DNA of 64,000 nt from NCBI GenBank assembly GCA_963817735.1, contig CAWFPP010000004.1, positions 416,670 through 480,669 on the forward strand, read 5' to 3'. The notes below the pieces were generated by a model. It had not been told where the DNA came from and did not search any database. It was given only the letters and a program-made list of their open reading frames with translations. Made by a program: the position numbers and the translations under genes. This document shows positions 27,163 to 37,160 of the stretch, in pieces (position 1 is the first letter of the stretch; every line of letters begins with the position of its first letter). The stretch is from Bog-473 sp963817735. GTDB taxonomy: Bacteria; Actinomycetota; Acidimicrobiia; Acidimicrobiales; RAAP-2.

Positions 27163-28568
27163 CGCCGGGAGCGGCATCGGGCTACCAGCGCCTCTCCCTC
27201 TGGTGGGAGGCCATCACCGCCCCGCTGCCGCCGCGCCCCGCGCTCACCGAGGACCTCGACGTCGACGTCTGCATCGTCGGCGCCGGTTTCACCGGGCTGT
27301 GGACGGCTCACGCGCTGGCGCTGGCTGACCCCTCGCTGCGCATCGTCATTGTGGAGCGGGAGGTGGCCGGCTTCGGGGCATCCGGGCGCAACGGCGGCTG
27401 GTGCTCCGCGCTGTTCGCCACGTCCGACGCCGCGCTGGCCCGGCAGCACGGTATGGGGGCCATGCAGGCGATGCGCCGCGCCATGCAGGAGACGGTGGAC
27501 GTCGTCGGGGCCAGCGCGGCCGGCGAGTTCATCGACTGCCACTTCGTGAAGGGCGGGTCGGTCGACCTGGTGCGCAGCGAGGCCCAGCGGGCCCGGGCCA
27601 TGGCCGCAATCGACGAGGCCCGGACGCTGGGGTTCGGCGAGGACGACGTGCGCTGGCTGGGCCCCGACGAGACACGCGAGGTCATCGGTGCGGACGGCGT
27701 CCTCGGCGCGACGTTCACGCCCCACTGCGCCGTGCTGCAGCCGGCGCTGCTGGCCCGCGGGCTGGCCGATGCCGTCGAACGGCACGGGGTGCGGATCTAC
27801 GAGCACACCGAAGTGCGCGCCATTCACTCCGGCGAGGCGGGCGACCGCCCGTCGGTGCGCACCAATGGCGGAACCGTGTGGGCGGAGTTCGTGGTGCGCG
27901 CCACCGAGGCGTGGACGGCGACGCTGCCCGGGCTGGAACGGGCCATCGTCCCCGTGTACTCGCTGATGGTGGCCACCGAGCCGCTCGGTGCCGACTTCTG
28001 GTCGAGGGCGGGACTGGAGGGCAGGGCCACCTTCGCCGACCACCGCCACATGATCATTTACGGCCAGCGCACCGCCGATGACCGCATCGCCTTCGGGGGC
28101 CGGGGGGCCCCGTACCACTTCGGCTCGGCGATCTCCTCTTCGTTCGACCGCGAGCCGGCGGTGCACGCACTGCTGCGCCAGACGCTGGCCGAGCTGTTCC
28201 CCGAGGTGGCAGGCGCCCACTTCACCCATGCCTGGGGCGGACCGCTCGGGATCCCGCGCGACTGGCACTCCTCGGTTGGTCTCGACCGCGCCACGGGCCT
28301 GGCCTGGGCCGGCGGGTACGTCGGCGACGGCGTGTCGACGACCAACCTGGCCGGGCGCACGCTGGCCGACCTGATTACCGGGGCGGACACGCCGCTGACC
28401 CGGCTGCCCTGGGTCGGGCACGTCTCCCCGCGTTGGGAGCCCGAGCCGCTGCGCTGGCTCGGCGTCAACGCGGGCCTGTGGACCATGAAACTGGCCGACC
28501 GCAGCGAGACCCGGCGCGGCCGGCCGAGCCGGCTGGCCGGGACGGTGGGCCGCTTCCTCGGTCAGTGA
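27147..28568 (+). CDS. FAD-dependent amine oxidase (DAO fold, PuuB-like)
   Basis: GTG 27147 lies inside the last codons of the aminotransferase gene, so translation is coupled; 473 residues. VCIVGAGFTGLWTAHALA is the FAD loop near residue 42, and VAGFGASGRNGGWCSALF is the signature of gamma-glutamylputrescine-oxidase-like members. WAGGYVGDGVSTTNLAGR near the C-terminus closes the FAD site. It would oxidise an amine to an aldehyde plus hydrogen peroxide, feeding the aldehyde dehydrogenase encoded across the promoter. A glutamylputrescine synthetase gene is not in the window, so the substrate may be another amine. Confidence 0.88.
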   Translation: MAAALTPGAASGYQRLSLWWEAITAPLPPRPALTEDLDVDVCIVGAGFTGLWTAHALALADPSLRIVIVEREVAGFGASGRNGGWCSALFATSDAALARQHGMGAMQAMRRAMQETVDVVGASAAGEFIDCHFVKGGSVDLVRSEAQRARAMAAIDEARTLGFGEDDVRWLGPDETREVIGADGVLGATFTPHCAVLQPALLARGLADAVERHGVRIYEHTEVRAIHSGEAGDRPSVRTNGGTVWAEFVVRATEAWTATLPGLERAIVPVYSLMVATEPLGADFWSRAGLEGRATFADHRHMIIYGQRTADDRIAFGGRGAPYHFGSAISSSFDREPAVHALLRQTLAELFPEVAGAHFTHAWGGPLGIPRDWHSSVGLDRATGLAWAGGYVGDGVSTTNLAGRTLADLITGADTPLTRLPWVGHVSPRWEPEPLRWLGVNAGLWTMKLADRSETRRGRPSRLAGTVGRFLGQ

Positions 28569-29041
28569 TCGGTGCCACAATCGCGTCCGTGCAGGAGACT
28601 CCGGCCGAGGCGATCACCAAGCTGATCTTCACGTACGCCGAGCGGATCGACGCCGGCGACTTCGAAGGGGTGGCCGAGGTCTTCGCCCACGCCACCTTGA
28701 CCTTCGAGGGGTTCGGCGACGCGGTGTCGGGCCGCGAGGCCATTGCGGCGTTGTACGCCCGCACGACCCGGCGCTACGAGGACGGGACGCCCAAGACCAA
28801 GCACGTCATGACCAACGTCATGGTCGACGTGGCCGACGACGGCGGGTCGGCATCGAGCCGCTCCTACTTCACGGTCCTGCAGGCGGTGCCGGGCGGGCTG
28901 GCCCTGCAACCGGTCATCGCCGGACGATATCGGCACACCTACACGCGGCGTGACGGCCGCTGGGAGGTCGCCACCATGCACATCATCATCGACCTGGTGG
29001 GCGACCTCGGCCACCACATGCTCTTCGACCTGACGCCATGA
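28565..29041 (+). CDS. SnoaL-like (NTF2-fold) small protein
   Basis: GTG 28565 overlaps the previous stop as GTGA and gives 158 residues; GTG 28589 is an alternative. ITKLIFTYAERIDAGDFEGV, then TRRYEDGTPKTKHVMTNVMV and RYRHTYTRRDGRWEVATMHI make the cone-shaped NTF2 fold used by small isomerases, dehydratases and polyketide cyclases. In such a setting it may bind or isomerise a small hydrophobic molecule, but no active-site assignment is safe. It follows the amine oxidase without a gap and overlaps the next gene, so it belongs to the same operon. Confidence 0.82.
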   Translation: MIGATIASVQETPAEAITKLIFTYAERIDAGDFEGVAEVFAHATLTFEGFGDAVSGREAIAALYARTTRRYEDGTPKTKHVMTNVMVDVADDGGSASSRSYFTVLQAVPGGLALQPVIAGRYRHTYTRRDGRWEVATMHIIIDLVGDLGHHMLFDLTP

Positions 29042-29529
29042 AGCTGTCCCTCGACTACACGTGGGAGTGTGCGCCCGACGCGTTCTGGGCTCTCTACTAC
29101 GACCCGGACTTCACCGTCCGCATGCACCTCGAGGCGCTCGGGTCCACCTCGGCCGAGGTCGTCTCGCAGGAGGGCGACCTGACGAGCGGCCTGGTGCGCA
29201 CGCTGCGCTACGGGCAGCGCCCCAACATGCCGGGCCCCGTCCGCAAGATCTTCGGCGACGAGGTGGTCACCACCGAGGTCAGCACCTACGACCCGGCCAC
29301 GACGACGACCACGTTCACCATGACGCCGGGCACCATGGCCAACAAGACCCAGATTGAGGGCCGCATCGCCCTGGCCCGGGAGGCGGGCCGCACGCTCGAG
29401 ACCTTCTCCCTGGACGCCCGGGTCAAGATCTTCGGCGCCGGCCCGATCGTCGAGCGCTTCATTGAGCAGCAGGCCCGGGACATGCAGAACAAGGCCGTCG
29501 AGTTCATGCGGGGCGAGCTCGAGAGCTGA
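29038..29529 (+). CDS. DUF2505 (START/SRPBCC-like) protein
   Basis: ATG 29038 overlaps the upstream stop (ATGA); 163 residues. The opening MKLSLDYTWECAPDAFWALY and the downstream FTMTPGTMANKTQIEGRI match DUF2505, an actinobacterial family with a lipid-binding START-like cavity and no known enzyme activity. There is no signal peptide. It is the last gene of the unit that starts with the Lrp regulator and runs tail-to-tail into the P450 gene, with only about 20 bases between the two stops. Confidence 0.85.
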   Translation: MKLSLDYTWECAPDAFWALYYDPDFTVRMHLEALGSTSAEVVSQEGDLTSGLVRTLRYGQRPNMPGPVRKIFGDEVVTTEVSTYDPATTTTTFTMTPGTMANKTQIEGRIALAREAGRTLETFSLDARVKIFGAGPIVERFIEQQARDMQNKAVEFMRGELES

Positions 29530-29548
29530 CCGCAGGTGCCGTCGGCGT

Positions 29549-30822
29549 TCAGGAGGTGCTCTGCATTCCCCGGACCAGCAGGCGGGGGGCGTCGATCGGC
29601 AAGTCGGCGGAGAAGTTGACCGGGAAGTTCGTCGGCCGCTCGAACATCCCCATGGGCGGAATTCCATCAAATCGGGGCGGATCTCCGCTCCCGTGGGCAG
29701 GAAGTCGCACACGGCGTCGACGCAGGCGCGCAGTTCCGCCTTGGCGAGGTGGACCCCGAGGCAGTAGTGGGCACCGAAGCCGAACATGAGCAGGTTCGAG
29801 TTGTCACGCGCGATGTCGAAGACGTCGGGGTGCTCGAACACGTCGGGGTCGCGGTTGGCTCCCCCGAAGCTCAGCATGAGCATCTGGCCCTTGCGGATCT
29901 TCTTGCCCCGCAGCTCGAAGTCCCTGGTGGCATAGCGTGGCAGGCCGGCGGGGCCGCCCATGCCGTGGCGGATGATCTCGAGCACGGCGGCCGGGACGAG
30001 GGAACGGTCCGCCTTCACCTCCTCGAACACGTGGGGGTTCTGCAGCAGGCTCATGATGGCCACCAGGGCACCGAGGGCGGTGGTCTCGCTGCCCGCGCTG
30101 ACCAGCCCGGCCACCAGGCTGACGATCTCGTCGTGGGTCATCTCGTCACCTATGTCGTGGGTGGACACCAGGTCGCTGATGAGGTCGTCCTGCGGTCTCT
30201 GCTGGCGTTCGTGTGCCATCTCGCGCACCCAGGCCGACAACTCGACCATGGCCTCTTCACCCTCCCGTGCCACTTCTTCGGGGGCGAAGGGCAGCGCATT
30301 GGCGATGACCGCCTGGGCCAGGCGTCGGAACCGGACCTCGTCCCCACCGGCGGCAGGGATGCCGGTGATCCGGCTGATGACCGTGTTCGGGATCGGATCG
30401 GTGAACTCCCCCATCAGGTCGACCGTGCCGGTCCGGCCGAGCAGCGGGCCGGCGAACTCGGCCACGACGTCGGTGATCTGGCCCTCCATGCGAGCGATTG
30501 CCTTCGGTGTGAAGGCGGCGGTGACCAGCCGACGGACGCGGCGATGGTCGTCCTGCTCGAGCGCCAGCAGGTTGTTGTCGGCCAGCCAGCGGGTGTAGGT
30601 CCCCTCGGGGGCGGGGTCGTAGAACTCCCACGCCCGCCGGTCCGGCGTGGCGACATCGGTGTCGGACAGGAGCCGCTTCACGTCCTCAAAGCGCGTGATG
30701 TACCAGAGCGCCATGGTGTCCACGAAGTGGACAGGCTCCTCGTTGCGCAACCGCGTGATCGCCGGATAGGGATCCGCCATGAACTCAGGTGAGAAGACCG
30801 GCGGCATGGTGGTGCTGGACAT
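29549..30822 (-). CDS. Cytochrome P450, one frameshift near the end
   Basis: From ATG 30822 the protein has the oxygen-binding I-helix LVAGLVSAGSETTALGAL, the ExxR-containing K-helix region, and the haem-Cys loop FGFGAHYCLGVHLAKAELR. Near 29660 the sequence should read four Cs but has three. Restoring one C turns a spurious 200-residue tail into GMFERPTNFPVNF and a natural end at 29549, about 424 residues in all. It is a soluble bacterial class I P450 of the kind that hydroxylates lipids, steroids or terpenes and needs ferredoxin and a reductase; a reductase gene lies at 21.2 kb. It diverges from the MMPL exporter gene across about 150 bases. Confidence 0.9.
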
Positions 30823-30974
30823 GAAATCTCCCTTGGCCGCAGCGCCTTGACAGCGCTGCCTTTTCCGATCAAGGTGCCCGGCCGGAGGACCCGGCGACGT
30901 GCAACGATGCTCGGGACGAAGGCTACGCCGAGTGCCGGGCGACGTGCTCGGCGGAGCCAGGGGACGGGGGTGGC

Positions 30975-33460
30975 GTGCACCGCACGTGGGAGTGGCTCGG
31001 ACTGAACCTGGGCAAGCACGCCGGGATGGTCGCGTGCATCGGACTGGCGCTCACCTTGCTGCTCGGCATCGGCCTCACCATGGTGCAGTTCTCCACCAGC
31101 GACTCGAACTATCTCAACGGCAATGACCCCGCCGCCATCGGCAACCGGGAGTACACCTCGCTCTTCGGGGGCGATCCGATTGTGGTCCTCTTCACCATGA
31201 AGCCCGGAACCACGGTCGACAACCTCCTCACACCGGCCAACCAGGCGACGATGCAGCGCGTCGACCGGAAACTGACGAGCATCCCGGCCGTCTACGACGT
31301 CATCTCCCCGCTGACCGCCCTGCAGCTCCCGGCTGTCCTCCTCGGAGGCTCGAACCTGTCCGCCCAGATGTTCATCTCCGCCTACGAGCGCGATCCGAGC
31401 GTGCACTCCAGGGCGATACGCCAGGCCTACGCCGCAGCCGAGGCGCGAGAGCTCGCCGCGTTCACGCCGGCGGACGAGGTGATGTCCAACCCGAACTGGG
31501 TGCACTTCGTCCTGCACGAACCCGATGGTGCACTGCGGTCGGCAGTCACCGCGTTCGTCCCGAACGAGCGGCACGTCCTCATGGTCGTCTTGTTGAAGCC
31601 GAACGTGAGTTACAACCAGGAGCTCGCGGCTGCCGCGCAGGTGCAGGCGGCAACACAGTCGGCCCACTACCAGAACGCGTCCACCATCACGACGGGTGAG
31701 CCGGAGATTGAGAAGGACATCAGCGACTACGTGCAGAGCGCGCTGCGCACGCTCATTCCCCTTGCCGCCGTACTGATGGCCCTCATTCTGCTCCTGACCT
31801 TCCGGGTGCGCTGGCGCCTTCTGCCTTTCGCCATCCTCGGCGTCGGGATGATCTGGGCCTTCGGGCTCGTCGGCTACTTCGGCATCCCCCTGACATTCGC
31901 CACCCTTACCGCCCTGCCCGTCCTCATGGGCGTCGGCATGGACTACTCCATTCAGATGCACGCACGCATCGAAGAAGAGGTCGTGCGCAATCGGGCCCCG
32001 CATCCGATCCAGGCCGCCGCCCGCGGCCTGGGGCCGGCCCTGCTCATCGTGACCTTCGACGCCGTGTTCGCCTTCATGGCGCTGTGGTTCTCCAAGGTCC
32101 CCGCCGTCCGCCAGTTCGGCTCCCTCATGATCATCGGCATCATCGCGGTCTGCTTGTGCAGCCTCATGCTGACGTTGTCGGTGTTGGGCATCCGCGAGTA
32201 CCGCTCGCCCACTCGGGTCAAGGACCGGAGGCCGGGGGGCCTCAGCCGCCTGGTGGTCGCCTGAGCGGCCTCAGCCCGCGGGTGGCGGTCCCGGTCATGG
32301 TGCTCGCCGCGGCGGTGTTCGCGGCCGGTGTGGCGACCGAGGGGAAGCTCGTCGTCCAGCCCGACCCCATTCAGTGGCTGAACCCCAACTCCACGGCGGT
32401 ACAACAGATCAGGCAGTTGGAGAAGGTGACGGGATCGGACAACCAGATCGGCGTCGTCGTCGAGACCAACAGCCCCTTCAGCACCAAGACGGTCGACTAC
32501 GTCACCCGACTGACCGAGACCGAGGAACGCGACTATGGGGCGATCCTGTACCCTGGAGCCGGGCTCATTTCGAGCTCCGACGATTTCCTGACCGTGCCCG
32601 GGGCGGACGTGGTGCCGCCGACGGCGGCGGAGATCGAGGAGTTCTACGAACTCTCGCCCGAGAGCCTGAAGAAGGAGCTCGTCAGGCAGGACGGCCGCGC
32701 CCTCAACATCATCTTCCTGTCCCGGACCAACGACTTCGCCGCACTCGAACCGATGATCCAGAACCTGGACAGGGACGCCCCGCCCCCGAGCGGGATCACT
32801 GCCCTCCCCGGAGGAATCGGCGTGGTCGGTGTCGGGCTGCTACAGAACCTGGCCCGGTCGCGAGCGCTCCTCACCTACCTGGCCCTGCTCTTCGTCGGCT
32901 TGTTCCTGGCGGTCCGTCTGCGCAGCGTGATCCGCTCCCTGCTTTCGCTCGTCCCCGTGCTGGTGGCGGTGGGCGCCGTGACGCTCCTGGCGGTCGGCCT
33001 GGGTGTGAAGCTGAGCCTGCTCACCGCCGTCAGCGGGCCCCTCGTCGTCGCTGTCTGCACCGAGTTCACCTCACTCATCCTTTTGCGCTTCCTCGAGGAG
33101 CGACGGCGGGGGCTCCCCGCCAGGGAGGCCATGACCGTGACCGCGAGCCGGACCGGGCGTGCCTTCATGGTCTCGGCCATGACCGCCGTCGCCGGCATTG
33201 CGGTGATCGCCACCTCACCCATGCCGATGCTGCGCGACTTCGGGATCATCATGGCGCTCAACGTGTTCGTGGCCCTCCTCAGCGCGCTCGTCGTGCTGCC
33301 GCCCATCCTCGTGTGGGCCGAGGAGACTGGGGGCTGGGTCTCGAGGGGCCTGCTGCGACCGATTCCCGATCCGATCGCGCACGCCGGTGAAAGCGCCGGC
33401 CCGCAGACGCCGGCAGGCGATGTGCTTCTGCCCGAGCCGGTCGCCGGCGATCCCACCTGA
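30975..33460 (+). CDS. MMPL/RND-family transporter, one frameshift
   Basis: The start is GTG 30975. The first half has one membrane span, a large outside loop, then a cluster of spans (VLMALILLLTFRVRWRLLPF, then LPVLMGVGMDYSIQMHARIE with the membrane Asp typical of proton-driven RND proteins). At about 32261 a missing C creates a false stop at 32262; restoring it gives LVVALSGLSPRVAVPV and the second half repeats the layout, ending at 33460. The full protein is about 828 residues with two-fold symmetry, as in MMPL or hopanoid exporters. Probable cargo is a lipid. It diverges from the P450 gene, suggesting that a modified lipid might be exported, which is inference. Confidence 0.85.
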
Positions 33461-33578
33461 GCCCGGGAGGACGGGAGGCGGGACTCGGTTCCGCACCGTT
33501 CACGTCAACCACTTGACCCGGGGGGCCGCCGTCACACATTGTGTGGGCCGACACACCTTCGGTCGCTCGCCAGGGACG

Positions 33579-33701
33579 CGCACCGGGACCTGACAGGTGG
33601 GTGCGTGGACGTAAGACCGAAGGAGGCTGCCGGGGGGCAGCCAGGGTGCAGAGTTGGTCCTCCGGTCGCCCTACGGGAGCGTCCGCGCCTCCGCGGAGGC
33701 G
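33579..33701 (+). promoter_or_regulatory. Structured leader upstream of the permease gene
   Basis: Three inverted repeats occur in the 143 bases before the permease ATG. They are CGCACC/GGTGCG with an inner ACCT/AGGT (33579-33605), GGCTGCC-GGGG-GGCAGCC (33625-33642), and a perfect 16-base palindrome CGCCTCCG/CGGAGGCG (33686-33701), which ends 10 bases before the ribosome site. I do not recognise a known riboswitch class. The last hairpin is placed to affect ribosome access. Confidence 0.45.
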
Positions 33702-33721
33702 ACTACGAGGAGGTACTGAGC

Positions 33722-35209
33722 ATGGCGATTGCCGAGGACCTGGCCGTCATTCACGAGGCGAGGCCGGAGGATCCCTTCATCGTCGAACAGCACGGGATCG
33801 ACTACATCCCCGTCAGCGAGCGCTGGGCGAGCCCCAAGGACATCTTCGGCATGTGGGCCGGAGCCAGCGTCCAGGTCGAGTACTTCATTTACGGCGCCAT
33901 CCTGATGACGTTCGGGTTCACCTTCGCGCAGGCGCTCTCCCTCATCATCATCGGCAACCTGTCCTTCCTGCTGCTCGGGTTGTGCTCGCTGCAGGGACCG
34001 GACGCCGGCACGTCCGTCTTCGCCATCAACCGGGCGGCCTTCGGGCCCAACGGGTCGCGGCCCATCTCCTTCTTCAACTGGATCACCCAGATCGGCTTCG
34101 AGGTCGAAGGCCTGATCCTCATCGTCGGCGCCAGCCTGGTGCTGATGGTCAAGGGCGGGTTCGACCCCGGCGACCCGGCCAAGGTCATCCTGGTGATCGT
34201 GGCGGTGCTCATTCAGGGCATATTGCCCTTCCTGGGTCACGCAGCGATCGTCAAGTCGCTGCGCCTCCTCATCGTGCCCTTCGTCGTGCTCTTCGCAGTC
34301 CTCCTCGGCTTCGCCATCCCGCACGCGCAGCTGAATGCCGTGCACCACGGTGCAGGCTGGCAGCTGTATCTCGCCGGCCTGGCCTTCACCATCGCGCTCA
34401 GCGGCCTCGGCTGGGCCGAGTGCGGCAACGACTACACGCGCTACTGCCCTCCCGACACCTCCAAGAAGGGCCTCGTCGGCTGGGTCTTCCTCGGGACGGC
34501 CGTGCCCGAGATCCTCATCATGACCCTGGGCGCCGTCGTGGGGACGTTCCTCCTGGGCGTCGGGACGGGGCTCGGGGGGCTCCTGCCCTTCGCCCACCAG
34601 AGCTTCATCCCCGCCTGGTTCGTGGTGGTGTTCCTCGTCTTCGCCATCGTGCAGCTCTTCGCCATCAACAGCCTCGACATGTACTCGTCGGGCGTCACGC
34701 TGCAGGCCATCGGCCTGCCCGTGAAGCGGTACCAGGCCGTGCTCATCGACTGCGTCATTGCGCTGGGCGTGACCATGTACGCCATCTTCAGCTCGTCGTT
34801 CACGACGTATCTCGAAGACTTCGTCGATGTCGTGATCGTCTGGATCGCGCCATGGGCCGCCATCTTCCTGGTCGACTGGGCGCTGCGTCGCTTCCGCTAC
34901 GTGCCGAGCGAGCTGCAGAACACCGGACCCACCTCGTTGTACTGGAACTCCGGCGGCTTCTTCTGGCCCGCCCTCATCGCCCAGGTGATCGGGATGTTCG
35001 CCGCCATCTCGGCCCTGTCCGCCACCTTCCACCTTCCGCATTGGCTGAACGAGGTGACGTATCACAACAACGGGGCCGACTTCAGCGTGTTCCTGGGGAT
35101 GGCCGTCGCCGGCGTCGTCTACTACCTGTTGGCGCACGGCAACCTCTCACGCCAGGCCGACGCCCAGGAGCAGCTGCTGCGGGAGGAGGGTCTGCTGCCG
35201 GCGATGTGA
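33722..35209 (+). CDS. NCS1-family nucleobase permease
   Basis: ATG 33722 follows GAGGAGGT by a few bases and gives 495 residues with about 12 hydrophobic spans. FGMWAGASVQVEYFIYGAIL (span 1), ISFFNWITQIGFEVEG (span 3) and SGLGWAECGNDYTRYCP (span 6-7) are the substrate- and sodium/proton-site regions of NCS1 purine-cytosine permeases. It imports a nucleobase such as cytosine, hypoxanthine or allantoin, choice unknown. The genes that follow encode a phosphoribosyltransferase, a deaminase and uracil phosphoribosyltransferase, which fits salvage of an imported base. A structured leader precedes it. Confidence 0.92.
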   Translation: MAIAEDLAVIHEARPEDPFIVEQHGIDYIPVSERWASPKDIFGMWAGASVQVEYFIYGAILMTFGFTFAQALSLIIIGNLSFLLLGLCSLQGPDAGTSVFAINRAAFGPNGSRPISFFNWITQIGFEVEGLILIVGASLVLMVKGGFDPGDPAKVILVIVAVLIQGILPFLGHAAIVKSLRLLIVPFVVLFAVLLGFAIPHAQLNAVHHGAGWQLYLAGLAFTIALSGLGWAECGNDYTRYCPPDTSKKGLVGWVFLGTAVPEILIMTLGAVVGTFLLGVGTGLGGLLPFAHQSFIPAWFVVVFLVFAIVQLFAINSLDMYSSGVTLQAIGLPVKRYQAVLIDCVIALGVTMYAIFSSSFTTYLEDFVDVVIVWIAPWAAIFLVDWALRRFRYVPSELQNTGPTSLYWNSGGFFWPALIAQVIGMFAAISALSATFHLPHWLNEVTYHNNGADFSVFLGMAVAGVVYYLLAHGNLSRQADAQEQLLREEGLLPAM

Positions 35210-35219
35210 GCGCAGCCGC

Positions 35220-35835
35220 TCAGTCCCAGTCTTCGACGAGCCCACCTGACGTCATCGGGATGGAACAGCGGCATGCTCCCGAGCGCGCGGACGAGGGCCG
35301 CGTCCTCCCCCAGCGCACGTTTCCAGGCGCCGCCCTCGGTCATGAGCGTCCCGATGACGACCGGCTCCGCATCCATCCGGCGCACCAGGCGCAGCGCCGA
35401 GGTGAGCGACGCGCCGGTGGAGATGACATCGTCCACCACCGCCACGCGGCGGCCCCGCACGGCCTCCACCCGGGCCGGGTCCATGCGCAGGCGCTGCGGC
35501 GTGTCCGTCGTGATGGAGTACACCGGCTCGGCCCACGTGTCGCCCAGGTGGATCTTGGGGGTCTTGTGCAGGATGACGTAGTCGTCGAGCCCGAGGGCGC
35601 GGCTGGCCTCGATGGCCAGGGGGATCCCCATGGTGGCCACCGAGACGACGATGTCGGGTCGTGCCGGCCGCATCAGCTCGGCCAGCTCGCGGCCCGCCGT
35701 CTCCGCGAAGCCCACACCCCAGTCGACCGTGATGAGGAGCGCAATCGTCAACTGGTCGGACAGCGCGACGAGAGGGAGCTCCATCTCCTGGCTCCCCACG
35801 GTGGTCGTGTAGGTACGATCGGCGGCCGTGGACAT
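35220..35835 (-). CDS. Purine-type phosphoribosyltransferase
   Basis: Starts at 35835 or, leaving more promoter room, at ATG 35784 (MELPLVALSDQL). The PRPP-binding loop is VAVVDDVISTGASLTSALRL and the pyrophosphate-site strand is DIVVSVATMGIPLAI, typical of type I transferases such as adenine phosphoribosyltransferase. It would attach a base to PRPP to give a nucleoside monophosphate. Near 35245 a one-base shift gives the natural end SGGLVEDWD at 35220; otherwise the frame runs into the permease gene. It is convergent with the permease gene and divergent from the deaminase gene. Which base it uses is not certain. Confidence 0.8.
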
Positions 35836-35854
35836 GGGTCTTCCGTCCGAGCAT

Positions 35855-36324
35855 ATGTCCCCCGCTGAACCCCTCCGTGAGGCCGTGCTGCGCGAGATGC
35901 TCGCCGTCGCCGTGACCGAGGCCCGCCACGGGCTCTCCGAGGGCGGCATCCCGATCGGCGCCGCCCTCTTCCATGCCGACGGCACGCTGCTCGGCCGCGG
36001 CCACAACCGCCGCGTCCAGGACGGCGATCCCTCCATGCACGCCGAGACGGCCGCCTTCCGGGCCGCCGGGCGGCGTCGTGACTACCCCGACTGCGTCATG
36101 GTCACCACGCTGTCGCCGTGCTGGTACTGCAGCGGCCTGCTGCGCCAGTTCGGGATCGGCACCGTGGTGATCGGCGAAGCCCGCAACTTCGAGGGCGGCC
36201 ACAGCCTGGGTGGCCGAGCACGGCTGCCGCGTCGTGCTCCTCGAGGATGCCGAATGCATCGGGCTGCTCGGGTGACTTCATTGCGGCCAACCCCGAGGTG
36301 TGGCACGAGGATATCGGCCTGTAG
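35855..36324 (+). CDS. Nucleoside/cytosine deaminase-family protein, frameshifted
   Basis: ATG 35855 is preferred, with starts at 35828 or 35834 possible. MLAVAVTEARHGLSEGGIPI opens the deaminase fold, MHAETAAFRAAGRRRD has the zinc His and proton-shuttle Glu, and TTLSPCWYCSGLLRQFGI has the two zinc Cys residues. Extra bases near 36210 and 36266 must be removed to read the tail, which ends DFIAANPEVWHEDIGL at 36324; with that it has about 155 residues, right for bacterial or yeast-type cytosine deaminases. It would convert cytosine to uracil, which the neighbouring Upp could then use. Confidence 0.82.
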
Positions 36325-36338
36325 GCGGGCCTCGAAGC

Positions 36339-36971
36339 TCAGTCGGGTGGCCCGAAGAGACGGTCCCCGGCGTCGCCGAGCCCCGGCACGATGAACCCGG
36401 CGTCGTTCAGCTCCGGGTCCACCGCGGCGCAGTACACCCGCACGCCCGGATGATCACCACCGAAGGCGGCCAAGCCCGGTTCGGAGGCCAGGATGCACAG
36501 CGCGATGATCTCGGCGGCGCCGCGCGCACGCACCAGCTCGCACACTTGGCCGAGGGAGCCGCCGGTGGCGAGCATCGGGTCACAGACGATGACCCGCCGG
36601 CCACCGAGGTCGAGCGGCAAGCGGTTCAGGTACACCTCTGAACGCAGCGTGGTCTCGTTGCGGCGGAGGCCGACGTGCGCCACCTCGGTCAGCGGCACGA
36701 TCTCCTGAATCGCTTGGATCATGCCCAGGCCGGCGCGCAGGATGGGCACGAGCAGCACGACCTCGTCCACTCGCCGCGCCGGCGCCGCGTCGGCTACGGG
36801 CGTGTCGACCGTCACCTCCTGCGTGCCGAGGTCACGCAGCGCCTCGTAGGCCAGAAACCCCGAGACCTCCGAGATCAGCTGGCGAAAGGTGTCCCCACTG
36901 CTCTGACGGTCGCGCAGCTGGGCCAGCCGGTGCGCCAGGACCGGATGGTCGACGACGGTGACGGCGGTCAC
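36339..36971 (-). CDS. upp: Uracil phosphoribosyltransferase
   Basis: GTG 36971 gives 210 residues, the normal length. LVPILRAGLGMIQAIQEI, GLRRNETTLRSEVYLNRLP and the PRPP loop VIVCDPMLATGGSLGQV are all conserved, and the uracil-site end GFIVPGLGDAGDRLFG is present. It makes UMP from uracil and PRPP. Convergent with the deaminase gene (14 bases apart), it completes the route from imported cytosine to UMP. The upstream frame to 38477 is an antisense shadow of cydD. Confidence 0.95.
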   Translation of the reverse strand: MTAVTVVDHPVLAHRLAQLRDRQSSGDTFRQLISEVSGFLAYEALRDLGTQEVTVDTPVADAAPARRVDEVVLLVPILRAGLGMIQAIQEIVPLTEVAHVGLRRNETTLRSEVYLNRLPLDLGGRRVIVCDPMLATGGSLGQVCELVRARGAAEIIALCILASEPGLAAFGGDHPGVRVYCAAVDPELNDAGFIVPGLGDAGDRLFGPPD

Positions 36972-37160
36972 CCGGCACCGTCCCCCGCGGTGGCCGGACC
37001 GGAGCGGGCCGCCGGATGCCGACACCCCCGGAGCGCCGGGTCGGTGTTGGTGAGCGTGCGGGCCACGGCGCCACCCTGGTGCGGCCGGGTCGACGGCGTC
37101 AAGGACGACCTCGTGGGAGAGCACGTGCGGTGGCGACCACGGCGTACTAAAGAGGGGACG

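Noticed and set aside
28939..30822. A 627-residue P450 with a long C-terminal extension
   Set aside because: The extension is the antisense of the DUF2505 gene and appears only because one C is missing near 29660. Restoring it gives a normal P450 ending at 29549.
33671..35137. A 488-residue open frame opposite the permease gene
   Set aside because: It is Asp/Glu/His-rich and lacks any fold signature; the permease has clear membrane spans and family motifs.
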